DNA of 64,000 nucleotides, from the NCBI RefSeq assembly GCF_009908265.2, contig NZ_JAAATX020000016.1, positions 23,734 through 87,733 on the forward strand. Reading direction: 5' to 3'. The stretch is from Paragemmobacter amnigenus. Its GTDB lineage: Bacteria; Pseudomonadota; Alphaproteobacteria; Rhodobacterales; Rhodobacteraceae. The notes beneath the pieces are model-generated. The model did not search any database. It was not told the origin of the DNA and saw nothing but the letters and a program-made list of their open reading frames with translations. The position numbers and the translations under genes are program-made. This document shows positions 53,805 through 62,169 of the stretch, piece after piece; the first letter of the stretch is position 1; the number at the start of each line of letters is the position of its first letter.

Positions 53805-53875
53805 GGGGGCGCACGCGCCCCCTCTGACCCTGCGGGTCATTCACCCCCTGTGGATATTTGCGGACAGAAAATGCG
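53805..53875 (+). repeat. Dispersed intergenic repeat, copy B
   Basis: The hairpin GGGGGCGC/GCGCCCCC (53805-53822) is followed by CCTCTGACCCTGCGGGTCAT, TCACCCCCTGTGGATATTTG and CGGACAGAAAATG. It matches copy A over its whole length with only a few changes, and the changes in the second small hairpin (GGCC to GACC with GGCC to GGTC) are compensatory. It follows the LysR stop by about 10 bp. Confidence 0.72.
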
Positions 53876-53904
53876 GACAGCCGCTGCCCTGCGCCACGCG
53901 GCGC

Positions 53905-54189
53905 CTAAAGGCCCTCGACGATCACCACCTGCACCTCGGCGGCCCCTGCACGGGCGGCGCGGGCTGCGGCATATTCGGGACTCGCATGGCAGGCCCGCGC
54001 GGTGGCGAGATCGGGGAATTCGATCACCACATGGCGGGCATGGGCGGGGCCTTCCAGCGTCTCGGCCGCGCCACCCCGCGCAAGGAAGCGCGCGCCGAAG
54101 CGGGCGAAAGCGGCGGGGGCTAGGGATTGGTAATCGCGGTAGCGGTCGGGGTCGGTGACCGTGACATGGGCGATCCAGTAGGCGGGCAT
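53905..54189 (-). CDS. DUF1330 domain-containing protein
   Basis: A 94-residue dimeric alpha-beta barrel protein: MPAYWIAHVTVTDPDRYRDY, FGARFLARGGAAETLEG, HVVIEFPDLATARACHASPE and YAAARAARAGAAEVQVVIVEG follow the DUF1330 consensus closely. The fold is that of EthD and antibiotic-biosynthesis monooxygenases, but the role is unknown. Its ATG overlaps the stop of the GntR gene by 1 bp (TGATG), so it is translated from the regulator mRNA and probably belongs to the same catabolic system. Confidence 0.9.
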   Translation of the reverse strand: MPAYWIAHVTVTDPDRYRDYQSLAPAAFARFGARFLARGGAAETLEGPAHARHVVIEFPDLATARACHASPEYAAARAARAGAAEVQVVIVEGL

Positions 54190-54863
54190 CAGGTGGCCTC
54201 CAGCATCCGCCGCGCGATGGCGGCGGCTTCGGTCAGGTGATCTTCCACCGCCTGCCGCGCGGCGGCGGGGTCGCCCGCGGCGATGGCGGCGGCGATGCGC
54301 GCCATGCGGTCGGGTCCGGCGACGGGACGGTCGGTCGCGGCGAGTGTCAGGGCGCGCAGGCGGCTGATGCGGCCGTTCAGGCGCTGCACGATCTCCCACG
54401 CGATGGCGTGGCCCGCAGACTGGAAGATGATTTCGTAGAACCGCGTGGTCGCCTCGAACACCGCATCCGTCGCGCCCTGCGCCGCGCGGATGGCGGCCAG
54501 CGCCGCGGCAAGCTCCGCCTTCACGCCCGCATCCGCCACGCCCGCGCAGGCGGCTGCCGCGCTTCCCTCCAGCAGCAGGCGGATATCGTAGATCTGCCGC
54601 GCCTGCGCCCAGTCGAGCCGCGCCACGACAGGGCCACGGTTGGGCAGGCTTTCCACCAGACCCTCTGCCTCGAGTATCCGGATCACCTCGCGCACGACCG
54701 AGCGGCTGACGCCCAGCTGGTCGCACAGCGTGCGTTCCACCAGCCGCGCGCCGGACGGGAAGCGCCCCGCGATGATGGCCGCGCGCATCCGCGCCAGCAC
54801 GATCTCGCGCAGGGTCTGCGGCGGGCGGTCGATGCGGAGGGCGTCTTTTTCCGGCTGTTCCAT
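54189..54863 (-). CDS. GntR family regulator, FCD subgroup
   Basis: A 224-residue regulator. The winged HTH (about 15-80) includes LREIVLARMRAAIIAGRFPS, LVERTLCDQLGVSRSVVREV and LESLPNRGPVV-like text. The FCD effector domain (85-220) has the acidic/His pattern ending EDHLTEAAAIARRML, including a candidate metal-ligand His. Such proteins bind carboxylate-type effectors and repress catabolic operons. It diverges from the five-gene operon, and the intervening region has a perfect palindrome of the FadR-subfamily type. Confidence 0.93.
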   Translation of the reverse strand: MEQPEKDALRIDRPPQTLREIVLARMRAAIIAGRFPSGARLVERTLCDQLGVSRSVVREVIRILEAEGLVESLPNRGPVVARLDWAQARQIYDIRLLLEGSAAAACAGVADAGVKAELAAALAAIRAAQGATDAVFEATTRFYEIIFQSAGHAIAWEIVQRLNGRISRLRALTLAATDRPVAGPDRMARIAAAIAAGDPAAARQAVEDHLTEAAAIARRMLEAT

Positions 54864-54905
54864 GCGTTGACCCTAGCCTGCGACATTGGGGGTCGCAACG
54901 ACTCG

Positions 54906-54932
54906 TTGACATCCCGTCTTATGGTATACCAT
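54906..54932 (+). promoter_or_regulatory. -35 element and GntR operator of the monooxygenase operon
   Basis: TTGACA (54906-54911) is a consensus -35 box. The perfect 12-bp palindrome ATGGTATACCAT (54921-54932) lies just after it, in the space leading to the -10 region. T-G-G-T-A-T-A-C-C-A matches operators of FadR-type GntR regulators. The site is 31 bp before the first gene of the operon, so bound repressor would block polymerase. Confidence 0.75.
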
Positions 54933-54962
54933 CATACAGGGAACTGCAAAACGAGGTTCCCG

Positions 54963-55565
54963 ATGCCCGCCGAAATCCGCAAGACGCTGCTGCATGTCGA
55001 GACGACGCTGATCGAGGGGGGCCGCGCGGCACCCCGCCCGCTGAAGCTGATCGGTGCGGCAGCGGTGGTGCGGAACCCCTGGGCGGGGCGCGGTTTCGTG
55101 GAGGATCTGAAGCCCGAGATCCATGATGTGGCCCCCGAACTGGGCGCGCTGCTGACGGGGATGATTTTGGACGCGGCGGGCGGCGGCGATGTGGTCGAAG
55201 GCTATGGCAAGGCCGCGATCGTGGGGCTGGACGGCGAGGTGGAACATGCCTCGGCCCTGATCCACACGCTGCGCTTCGGCAACCATTACCGGCAGGCGGT
55301 GGGGGCCAAGACCTATCTGGCTTTCACCAATATTCGCGGGGGCGCGAATACGCCCGTGATGATCCCGCTGATGGACAAGAACGACGAAGGCCGCCGGTCG
55401 CATTACCTGACCGTCCACTTCGCCATCCCCGACGCCCCCGCGGCGGACGAGATCGTGGTGGCCCTTGGCGCATCGGTGGGTGGCCGCCCGCATCACCGCA
55501 TCGGGGACCGCTATCAGGACCTGAAGGATCTGGGCCATGATGTCAAAAACCCTGCTGCTGTCTGA
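54963..55565 (+). CDS. Amino acid synthesis family protein (DUF1185)
   Basis: A 200-residue protein starting MPAEIRKTLLHVETTLIEGG. The family pattern is seen in KLIGAAAVVRNPWAGRGFVE, VEGYGKAAIVGLDGEVEHAS, GNHYRQAVGAKTYLAFTN and VVALGASVGGRPHHRIGDRY. Despite the family name the reaction is unproven; members sit in catabolic operons with flavin monooxygenases. It is the first gene after the GntR operator and overlaps the hydrolase gene by 29 bp. Confidence 0.88.
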   Translation: MPAEIRKTLLHVETTLIEGGRAAPRPLKLIGAAAVVRNPWAGRGFVEDLKPEIHDVAPELGALLTGMILDAAGGGDVVEGYGKAAIVGLDGEVEHASALIHTLRFGNHYRQAVGAKTYLAFTNIRGGANTPVMIPLMDKNDEGRRSHYLTVHFAIPDAPAADEIVVALGASVGGRPHHRIGDRYQDLKDLGHDVKNPAAV

Positions 55566-56361
55566 CGGGGCAGAGGTCGGGCTGATCGAGGTCGGCCCCA
55601 AGGACGGCACGGGAGAGGCGCTGGTCCTGATCCATGGCGTGGGGCTGAACGCCCGCGCCTGGGCACCGCAGATTGCCGCGCTGGCGGCGACGCACCGCGT
55701 CTTCGCGCTGGACATGCCGGGGCACGGGCGGTCGGACTTGCTGTCCGCAGGGGCGCGGCTGCCCGATTATGTCGACTGGGCCGCACGGACGATCCTTGCG
55801 CTGGGGGTGGGGGCGGTGAATGTCGCGGGCCATTCCATGGGCGCGCTGATCGCGACGGGGCTGGCGGCGGACTATCCCGAACTGATCCGCCGCGTGGCGG
55901 TGCTGAACGCCGTCCACCGCCGCACGGCAGAGGCGCGCGCCGCCGTCACTGCGCGGGCCGAGGCGATGGCGCGGGGCGAATTCGACGCGCAGGCCCCGCT
56001 GGCCCGCTGGTTCACCGATGCCGATGCCCCCATCCGCGCGCAGGTCGCCCGCTGGCTGCAGGAGGTCGACCGCGCAGGCTATGCCGCCGCCTACCGCGCC
56101 TTTGCCACGGGCGACGATGTCTATGCCGACCGCTGGGGCGGCATCCTGTGCCCTGCGCTGGTGCTGACGGGGGATGGCGATGCGAATTCCACGCCCGAGA
56201 TGACGCGGACCATGGCCGCCACAGCCCCGCGCGGGCGGGCGGTGGTGGTGGAAGGCCACCGCCACATGGTCAACCTGACCGCGCCCGACCGCGTCACGGC
56301 GGCGCTGCGGGACTGGCTGCAAACCCCGCTGATGGCGGAAACCGAAGGGCTGCGCGCATGA
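55537..56361 (+). CDS. Alpha/beta hydrolase
   Basis: A 274-residue hydrolase. The oxyanion segment is LIHGVGLNARAW, the nucleophile Ser100 lies in VAGHSMGAL, an acid Asp is available in VLTGDGDANST, and the catalytic His is in VEGHRHMVN. The fold matches C-C, ester or lactone hydrolases of catabolic pathways. In Rut-type pathways a similar hydrolase (RutD) clears a reactive acid. It overlaps the preceding gene by 29 bp and the next by 4 bp (ATGA). Confidence 0.93.
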   Translation: MMSKTLLLSDGAEVGLIEVGPKDGTGEALVLIHGVGLNARAWAPQIAALAATHRVFALDMPGHGRSDLLSAGARLPDYVDWAARTILALGVGAVNVAGHSMGALIATGLAADYPELIRRVAVLNAVHRRTAEARAAVTARAEAMARGEFDAQAPLARWFTDADAPIRAQVARWLQEVDRAGYAAAYRAFATGDDVYADRWGGILCPALVLTGDGDANSTPEMTRTMAATAPRGRAVVVEGHRHMVNLTAPDRVTAALRDWLQTPLMAETEGLRA

Positions 56362-57287
56362 CCCAACCGCAAGACCCCCGCCGCGCGCTGCGCGATGCCT
56401 TCGGCACCTTCATGACCGGCGTGACCATCGTCACCACCCGTGACGGACAGGGCAGACCGCTGGGCTTTACCGCCAACAGCTTTGCCTCCGTCTCGCTGGA
56501 CCCGGCGCTTCTGCTGGTGCAGATCTCGCAAAATTCCGTAAATTACGTAAACTTCACCACGGCCCGCGGCTTTGCCGTCAACATCCTGTCCGAAGGGCAG
56601 AAGGCGCTGTCCAACACCTTTGCCCGCCCGTCCGAGGACCGCTTCGCCGGCATCGACTGGCAGGCGGGACCGGCGGGCAGCCCGATCCTGCCGGACGTGT
56701 CGGCATGGTTCGACTGCGCCCTGCATCAGGTGGTCGAGGCGGGCGATCACGCCATCCTGCTGGGCCGGGTCGAGGCGTTCCAGGCCACCCCTGCCCCCGG
56801 GCTGGGCTATTACCGCGGCACCTATTTCACCCCCGTCGCGACGCAAGCCACCGTGCCCACGGGGCCGGACATCATCGTGTCGGCCATCCTCGAACGCGCG
56901 GGGCAGGTGCTCTTGGTCGATGACGGCTTCGGCGGGCTTACGCTGCCCACGGCGCGGGTGGGGCGGGACGGGACGACGGCGGCCCTTGCCGCCCTGATCG
57001 CCGCCACGGGCATCGAGGCCGCGCCCGGCCCCCTTTACTCCGTGTTCGAGGATGTGGCGCGCGGGCAGCAGCACATCGCCTTCCGCTGCCCCGCCACCGC
57101 AGGCACCCCCGCCAAGGGGGCTTTCGTCGACCTGACCCCTGCGTCATTCGCGGAGGTGACGGATCAGGCGCTGCGCACCATGCTGGACCGGCTGGCCGAG
57201 GAATCGCGCATGGGCAATTACGGCATCTATTTCGGCAACCAGAATGCAGGCCAGGTCGCGCTGGTCGCGGGAGAGAAGACCAAATGA
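56358..57287 (+). CDS. Flavin reductase with extra C-terminal NUDIX-like domain
   Basis: A 309-residue protein, about twice the length of a plain flavin reductase. Residues 1-165 are the FMN-binding split barrel (FGTFMTGVTIVTTRD, LGFTANSFASVSLDPALLLV, GRVEAFQATPAPGLGYYRGTY), which supplies reduced flavin to the monooxygenase encoded next. Residues about 175-270 (IIVSAILERAGQVLLVDDGF onward) read like a NUDIX fold, but the diagnostic REUXEEXGU box is missing, so it is probably a binding rather than a hydrolase domain. Overlaps of 4 bp on both sides couple its translation. Confidence 0.87.
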   Translation: MTQPQDPRRALRDAFGTFMTGVTIVTTRDGQGRPLGFTANSFASVSLDPALLLVQISQNSVNYVNFTTARGFAVNILSEGQKALSNTFARPSEDRFAGIDWQAGPAGSPILPDVSAWFDCALHQVVEAGDHAILLGRVEAFQATPAPGLGYYRGTYFTPVATQATVPTGPDIIVSAILERAGQVLLVDDGFGGLTLPTARVGRDGTTAALAALIAATGIEAAPGPLYSVFEDVARGQQHIAFRCPATAGTPAKGAFVDLTPASFAEVTDQALRTMLDRLAEESRMGNYGIYFGNQNAGQVALVAGEKTK

Positions 57288-58321
57288 AATTCTCGCTCTT
57301 CGTCCATATGGAGCGTGTCAGCCCCACCGATCCCGAACCGCGCCTGTACGAGGAGATGCTGGAACTTTGCCGCATGGCCGACGAGGGCGGCATGTGCGCA
57401 ATCTGGACGGGGGAACATCACGGGATGTCCTTCACCATCGCGCCGAACCCGCTGTTGAACCTTGTCGACCTTGCGCGGCGGACGAAGAATGTCCGCCTTG
57501 GCACCGGCACCGTCATCGCCCCCTTCTGGCACCCGATCAAGCTGGCGGGCGAGGCCGCGATGGCCGACATCATCATGGACGGGCGGCTGGAACTGGGCAT
57601 CGCGCGCGGGGCCTACAGTTTCGAATATGAACGCGTCATGCCCGGCCTTGACGCATGGAACGCGGGCGGGCGGATGCGCGAGCTGATCCCCGCGATCAAG
57701 GGCCTCTGGGCGGGCGATTACGCGCATGAGGGGCAGTATTGGCAATTCCCCGCCACGACCAGCGCGCCGCAACCACTGCAACAGCCGCACCCGCCGATCT
57801 GGGTGGCCGCGCGCGACCCGAACAGCCACGAATTCGCCGTGGCCAACGGCTGCAACGTGCAATGCACGCCCCTGCACAACCCGTTTTCCGAAATCGAAAG
57901 CCTGATGCAGCGCTTCAACGACGCCTGCGCCAAGTCGCCCGAGGTGCCGCGCCCGAAGATCATGGTGCTGCAACACGGCTATGTCGCGGCGGACAAGGCC
58001 GATGCCGACCTTGCGGCGGACGAACTCAACCGCTTCTACAACTATTTCGGCGCGTGGTTCCTGAACAAGCGGCCCATCACCAAGGGCCTGATCGAACCCC
58101 TGACCGAGGAAGAGATCGCCGCCCACCCCTTCTATTCCCCGCAGGTGATGCGCGAGAACCTTCTGATCGGCGAGGTGCCCGAGGTGATCGAAAAGCTGCG
58201 CCGGATCGAGGCGCTGGGATATGACGAATTCTCGCTGTGGATCGACAGCGGGCAAAGCTTCGAGAGAAAGCGCGCGAGCCTCAAGCGCTTTATCGAAGAC
58301 GTGATGCCCGCCTTTGCCTGA
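57284..58321 (+). CDS. LLM-class flavin-dependent monooxygenase
   Basis: A 345-residue luciferase-like protein: MKFSLFVHMERVSPTDPEPR, WTGEHHGMSFTIAPNPLLNL, VRLGTGTVIAPFWHPIKLAG and RLELGIARGAYSFEYERV are hallmarks of the group. It uses reduced FMN and oxygen, probably delivered by the flavin reductase gene it overlaps by 4 bp. The substrate could be an amine, sulfonate, N-heterocycle or ketone; nothing in the sequence decides. The neighbouring hydrolase and aldehyde dehydrogenase suggest oxygenation, cleavage and oxidation in turn. Confidence 0.93.
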   Translation: MKFSLFVHMERVSPTDPEPRLYEEMLELCRMADEGGMCAIWTGEHHGMSFTIAPNPLLNLVDLARRTKNVRLGTGTVIAPFWHPIKLAGEAAMADIIMDGRLELGIARGAYSFEYERVMPGLDAWNAGGRMRELIPAIKGLWAGDYAHEGQYWQFPATTSAPQPLQQPHPPIWVAARDPNSHEFAVANGCNVQCTPLHNPFSEIESLMQRFNDACAKSPEVPRPKIMVLQHGYVAADKADADLAADELNRFYNYFGAWFLNKRPITKGLIEPLTEEEIAAHPFYSPQVMRENLLIGEVPEVIEKLRRIEALGYDEFSLWIDSGQSFERKRASLKRFIEDVMPAFA

Positions 58322-58328
58322 GGGACAG

Positions 58329-59795
58329 ATGGACCGCTTCCAGCTTTACATCGACGGCGCGTTCGAGGATGGCGCGGCCCGCTTTCCCAGCATCGACCCC
58401 GCCACGGGCACCCCGTGGGCCGACATGCCCGAGGCGCGCGCGGCAGAGGTGGACCGCGCGGTCAGCGCGGCAGAGCGGGCCTTCCGCACGGGGGCGTGGC
58501 CGAAGATGACGGCCAGCCAGCGGGGGAAACTGCTGCTGAAACTGGCCGATCTGGTGCAGGCGGCGGCGCCCGAGCTTGCACGGCTGGAAACCCGCGACAC
58601 GGGCAAGATCATCCGCGAGACGACGGCCCAGATTGCCTATGTGGCCGAATACTACCGCTATTACGCAGGGATCGCCGACAAGATCGAAGGCGCGCATCTG
58701 CCCATCGACAAGCCCGACATGGAAGTCTGGACCCGCCGCGAACCCGTGGGCGTCGTCGCCGCCATCGTGCCGTGGAATTCGCAACTGTTCCTTTCTGCCG
58801 TCAAGCTCGGCCCCGCCCTTGCCGCAGGCTGCACCGTGGTGCTGAAAGCCTCCGAGGACGGCCCCGCCCCCCTGCTGCATTTCGCGCGGCTGGTGCATGA
58901 GGCGGGCTTTCCGGCGGGGGTGGTCAACATCCTCACGGGCTTTGGCCCCACCTGCGGCCACGTCCTGACGACCCATCCCAGGGTCGCCCATATCGCCTTT
59001 ACCGGCGGGCCCGCCACGGCGCGGGCGGTGGTCCGGAACTCGGCCGACAACCTTGCCTCCACCTCGCTGGAACTGGGGGGCAAGTCGCCCTTCATCGTCT
59101 TTGCCGATGCCGATCTGGACAGCGCGGCCAACGCGCAGGTGTCGGGCATCTTCGCCGCCACGGGGCAAAGCTGCGTCGCAGGCTCACGCCTGCTGGTCGA
59201 GGCATCGGTGAAGGACGCCTTCCTTGCCCGCCTGAAGGCCAAGGCCGAAGCGATCCGCATCGCTGCCCCCGACGACATGGCAACCGAGGTCGGCCCCCTC
59301 TGCACCGCGCGGCAGCGTGACCATATCGCGGCCACCATCGCGGCCTCCGTCGCCAAGGGGGCGAAGATCGTCACGGGCGGCGCGGCGATCGACGGCCCGG
59401 GCTTCTACTTCCCGCCCACGATCCTTGACTGTTCCGATGCCCCCGACGCCCCTGCCCTGTCGGAGGAATTCTTCGGCCCCGTCCTGTCCGTCACCCCCTT
59501 CACGACCGAGGAAGAGGCGCTGGAAAAGGCCAACGACACCGCCTATGGCCTTGCCTCCGGCGTCTTCACGCAATCCCTGACCCGCGCGCACCGGATGATC
59601 CGCGGCCTGCGCGCGGGCGTGGTCTGGGTGAACACCTACCGCGCCGTCTCGCCCATCGCGCCCTTTGGCGGGCACGGACTGTCGGGCCACGGGCGCGAGG
59701 GGGGCATGGCCGCCGCGCTGGATTACACCACGACGAAAACCGTCTGGCTGCGCACCTCGGACGACCCGATCCCCGACCCCTTCGTCATGCGCTAG
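58329..59795 (+). CDS. Aldehyde dehydrogenase
   Basis: A 488-residue NAD(P)-dependent ALDH. The cofactor region is VVAAIVPWNSQLFLSAVKLG with VLKASEDGPAP and FTGGPATARAV. The general base Glu is in LELGGKSPFIVF, and the nucleophile Cys in ATGQSCVAGSRLLV. FGGHGLSGHGREGG closes the C-terminus. It oxidises an aldehyde to its acid, probably the last visible step of the operon's pathway. The start MDRFQLYIDG follows AGGGACAG; it is 7 bp after the monooxygenase stop. Confidence 0.95.
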   Translation: MDRFQLYIDGAFEDGAARFPSIDPATGTPWADMPEARAAEVDRAVSAAERAFRTGAWPKMTASQRGKLLLKLADLVQAAAPELARLETRDTGKIIRETTAQIAYVAEYYRYYAGIADKIEGAHLPIDKPDMEVWTRREPVGVVAAIVPWNSQLFLSAVKLGPALAAGCTVVLKASEDGPAPLLHFARLVHEAGFPAGVVNILTGFGPTCGHVLTTHPRVAHIAFTGGPATARAVVRNSADNLASTSLELGGKSPFIVFADADLDSAANAQVSGIFAATGQSCVAGSRLLVEASVKDAFLARLKAKAEAIRIAAPDDMATEVGPLCTARQRDHIAATIAASVAKGAKIVTGGAAIDGPGFYFPPTILDCSDAPDAPALSEEFFGPVLSVTPFTTEEEALEKANDTAYGLASGVFTQSLTRAHRMIRGLRAGVVWVNTYRAVSPIAPFGGHGLSGHGREGGMAAALDYTTTKTVWLRTSDDPIPDPFVMR

Positions 59796-59825
59796 CCAGT
59801 CCGCCCGCGAACGGGCCGGAGCGGG

Positions 59826-61256
59826 TCAGGCCGCCACCTCTGCTGCATCTTCCTGCGGCAGGGCGCTTTCGGGCAGGCGGACCACCGTCACGCTCGAGGC
59901 CGCCTCGGACACCACCTGCGCCGAGACCGAGCCGAGATAGCGCCGCGTCGCGGAATGTCCGCGCGCGCCCATCAGGATATGGTCGACGCGGTTCCGGTTG
60001 GCATGGGCGATGATCGCCCCCGCCGGATCGCTGCTTTCCAGCACGGAAAAGGAAATCCGCCCCTCGTCCAGCTCCAGTTCCGCCCCCCAGTCGCGCAGCG
60101 CGACAAGGCGCATGACATGCAGATGCTCGCCCGCGTCATCCGTGGCCTGATCGATCCCGATCCGCGCGGTCCTGAGGATGTTCACGCAGGACACCCGCGC
60201 ATCGGGCTGCACCGCCAGCATCCGGCGCAGCGTCGTCAGGATATGACGGTTGAGCGCTTCGGCCTCGGGCGACAGGTCCAACGCCACCATCAGCACGGGT
60301 GCCTGATCCATCTGCGCGCTGACGCTGACCGGATCGGACAGCCGCCGGACCCCGCGCATCCGGCGCCAGCGGCGGAACACGGCAAGCCTGCCATCCGCCC
60401 GCATCCTGCGCGCCCGCGCGGTCAATCGCACCTGCGCGGGGTTCTGCAGATCGAACAGCAACTGTCCCGCCGACTGGTACCGCGCCTGCGGGTCCACCTC
60501 CAGACAGCGCAGGACGATCTCCTGGAACCATTCGGGCAGGGCCGGAACCAGCGCACGCGGCGGCACCGGATCGCGCCACAACCGCTTTCGCACCCCGCGC
60601 AGGCTGGCGGGTTCGCCCCATGGCGGATGGCCCGTGCACAGCTCGTAGAACATCGCGCCAAGGGCGAAGATATCGCTGCGAAGGTCGTCGCGCTGCTTCA
60701 GATACTGTTCGGGCGCCATATAGGGAAAGGTGCCCAGGGGAACGGTGAATTCTTCCGCCAGCAGGTCGGGCAGCAGGTCGTGGCGGGCAAGGCCGTAATC
60801 GATCGCGACGTATTCGCCGCTGTCACGGCGCAGGAAGTTCGCGGGTTTCAGGTCGAAATGGATGACATGCTGGCGGTGCAGGTCCACCACCGCCTCGGTC
60901 ATGCGCGCGGCCATTTCCAGCACGTCGGACAGGGGCAGCGGCGCCTGCGCGAACGGGCCGAGCAGCGATCCCCCGCCGATCCATTCCGTCACGATATAGG
61001 GCATGGAGGAGAAATCGCCCAAGGCCACCACCCGTGGCACATGCGGCCCCGTCAGGCGCGGCACGATCATCTGCTCGATCTCGAAGCCCACGATGGTGGG
61101 CGCATCGAACCCGTCAAGGATGGTGGGCACCTTCATCGCCAGACGGCCCTTGTGGTCGGGATGGGTCGCCTCCCAGATCGTCGCGAAGCCGCCCCTGTGC
61201 CGGCATGGCCCGATGGTGAAACCGTCGATCTCCAGCCCCTCGCGCGGTCGCAACAT
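59826..61256 (-). CDS. Ser/Thr protein kinase fused to a universal stress protein domain
   Basis: A 476-residue soluble fusion. The kinase domain (about 11-275) has Lys42 in LAMKVP, the catalytic loop HFDLKPANF (133-141, Phe replacing Arg of HRD) and DYG (153-155) for DFG, then GTFPYMAPEQYL. A basic linker leads to a UspA-type domain (about 320-460) ending with MGARGHSATRRYLGSVSAQV, the G-x2-G-x9-G-S/T nucleotide motif. The kinase keeps the catalytic residues, so it is probably active. It follows a metallophosphoesterase gene after 3 bp. The substrate is unknown. Confidence 0.9.
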   Translation of the reverse strand: MLRPREGLEIDGFTIGPCRHRGGFATIWEATHPDHKGRLAMKVPTILDGFDAPTIVGFEIEQMIVPRLTGPHVPRVVALGDFSSMPYIVTEWIGGGSLLGPFAQAPLPLSDVLEMAARMTEAVVDLHRQHVIHFDLKPANFLRRDSGEYVAIDYGLARHDLLPDLLAEEFTVPLGTFPYMAPEQYLKQRDDLRSDIFALGAMFYELCTGHPPWGEPASLRGVRKRLWRDPVPPRALVPALPEWFQEIVLRCLEVDPQARYQSAGQLLFDLQNPAQVRLTARARRMRADGRLAVFRRWRRMRGVRRLSDPVSVSAQMDQAPVLMVALDLSPEAEALNRHILTTLRRMLAVQPDARVSCVNILRTARIGIDQATDDAGEHLHVMRLVALRDWGAELELDEGRISFSVLESSDPAGAIIAHANRNRVDHILMGARGHSATRRYLGSVSAQVVSEAASSVTVVRLPESALPQEDAAEVAA

Positions 61257-61259
61257 GCC

Positions 61260-62000
61260 CTAGGCCCCCCAGTTCAGTCGCACGGCAAGGCTTTCGGGCA
61301 GGCCCAGCGCGCGGATTTTCCCCACTGTCCGCGCCGTGTTGCAAGCCACACGGTGAAAGGACAGTTCGTTGCGGTCGTGGTCGAAGATGGCATAGCCCGC
61401 CTTTGGCACCCCGTCGCGCGGCTGCCCCGCCGCACCCACGACGGCAAGCCAGCGCCGCGTGCGGATCAGCGGCACAGGCTGGGCAAAGGCGAAACCCTGG
61501 CGCTGGATGCGCCCGTCGAAAGAGCGGCTCATCAGGTCGGGGACATGGCGGTGGCCCACGAAGATCGCGCGGGCATCGGTCACGGCGAAACTTCCCGCCG
61601 CACGGGCGGGGTCGGTGACATAGATCCAGTCCGCGGGCGAATTCGCACTGGCATGGACAAAGAACAGATCCCCCTCCCGATGGGTCATCGGCAGTCCGTC
61701 CAGAAAGGCGCGGTGATCCGCAGAGAGCAGCGGTCGCGTCCAGTCGATCACCCGCCGCGCCGTCACGTTCATGCCGCTGTCGGGCGTAGCGATGGCTGCG
61801 TCATGGTTGCCCTTGAGGACGACAGCCCCCTGTGCGGCAAGCGCTGCCACCGTCTCGACGCACCAGACCGGATCGGGGCCATAGCCCACGATGTCACCCA
61901 GACAGACGATCCGGTCCGCCCCGCGTCCGGCAAGGTCGGCCAGCACGGCCTCCAGCCCCTCGCGGTTGGCATGGATGTCGGTAATGATCGCCGTCCGCAC
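61260..62000 (-). CDS. Metallophosphoesterase, calcineurin-like
   Basis: A 246-residue phosphoesterase. The two-metal motifs are complete: ITDIHANREGL (D-x-H), LGDIVGYGPDP (G-D), VLKGNHDAA (G-N-H-D), FFVHASANS and FVGHRHVPDL. The order and spacing match the YfcE/PrpE-like group that includes protein phosphatases and Ap4A hydrolases. It heads a two-gene unit with the kinase-Usp fusion (3-bp gap), suggesting opposing phosphatase and kinase roles on one signal. That pairing is inferred from context. Confidence 0.92.
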   Translation of the reverse strand: MRTAIITDIHANREGLEAVLADLAGRGADRIVCLGDIVGYGPDPVWCVETVAALAAQGAVVLKGNHDAAIATPDSGMNVTARRVIDWTRPLLSADHRAFLDGLPMTHREGDLFFVHASANSPADWIYVTDPARAAGSFAVTDARAIFVGHRHVPDLMSRSFDGRIQRQGFAFAQPVPLIRTRRWLAVVGAAGQPRDGVPKAGYAIFDHDRNELSFHRVACNTARTVGKIRALGLPESLAVRLNWGA

Positions 62001-62169
62001 GCCCCGCCCACCCGTTCACGCCGCGCAAGCAGCATAGGCACCCCGCCCCCATTGCCGCAATGACACCCGAAGTCGCAGTCCCCGCGCCCCGTGCCGCGCA
62101 AATGCGGATTGATCCCCCCGCGCCTGCGGGCCAGACTGCGCGCCACGGGAAACGGGCGGAAGGAACGCG

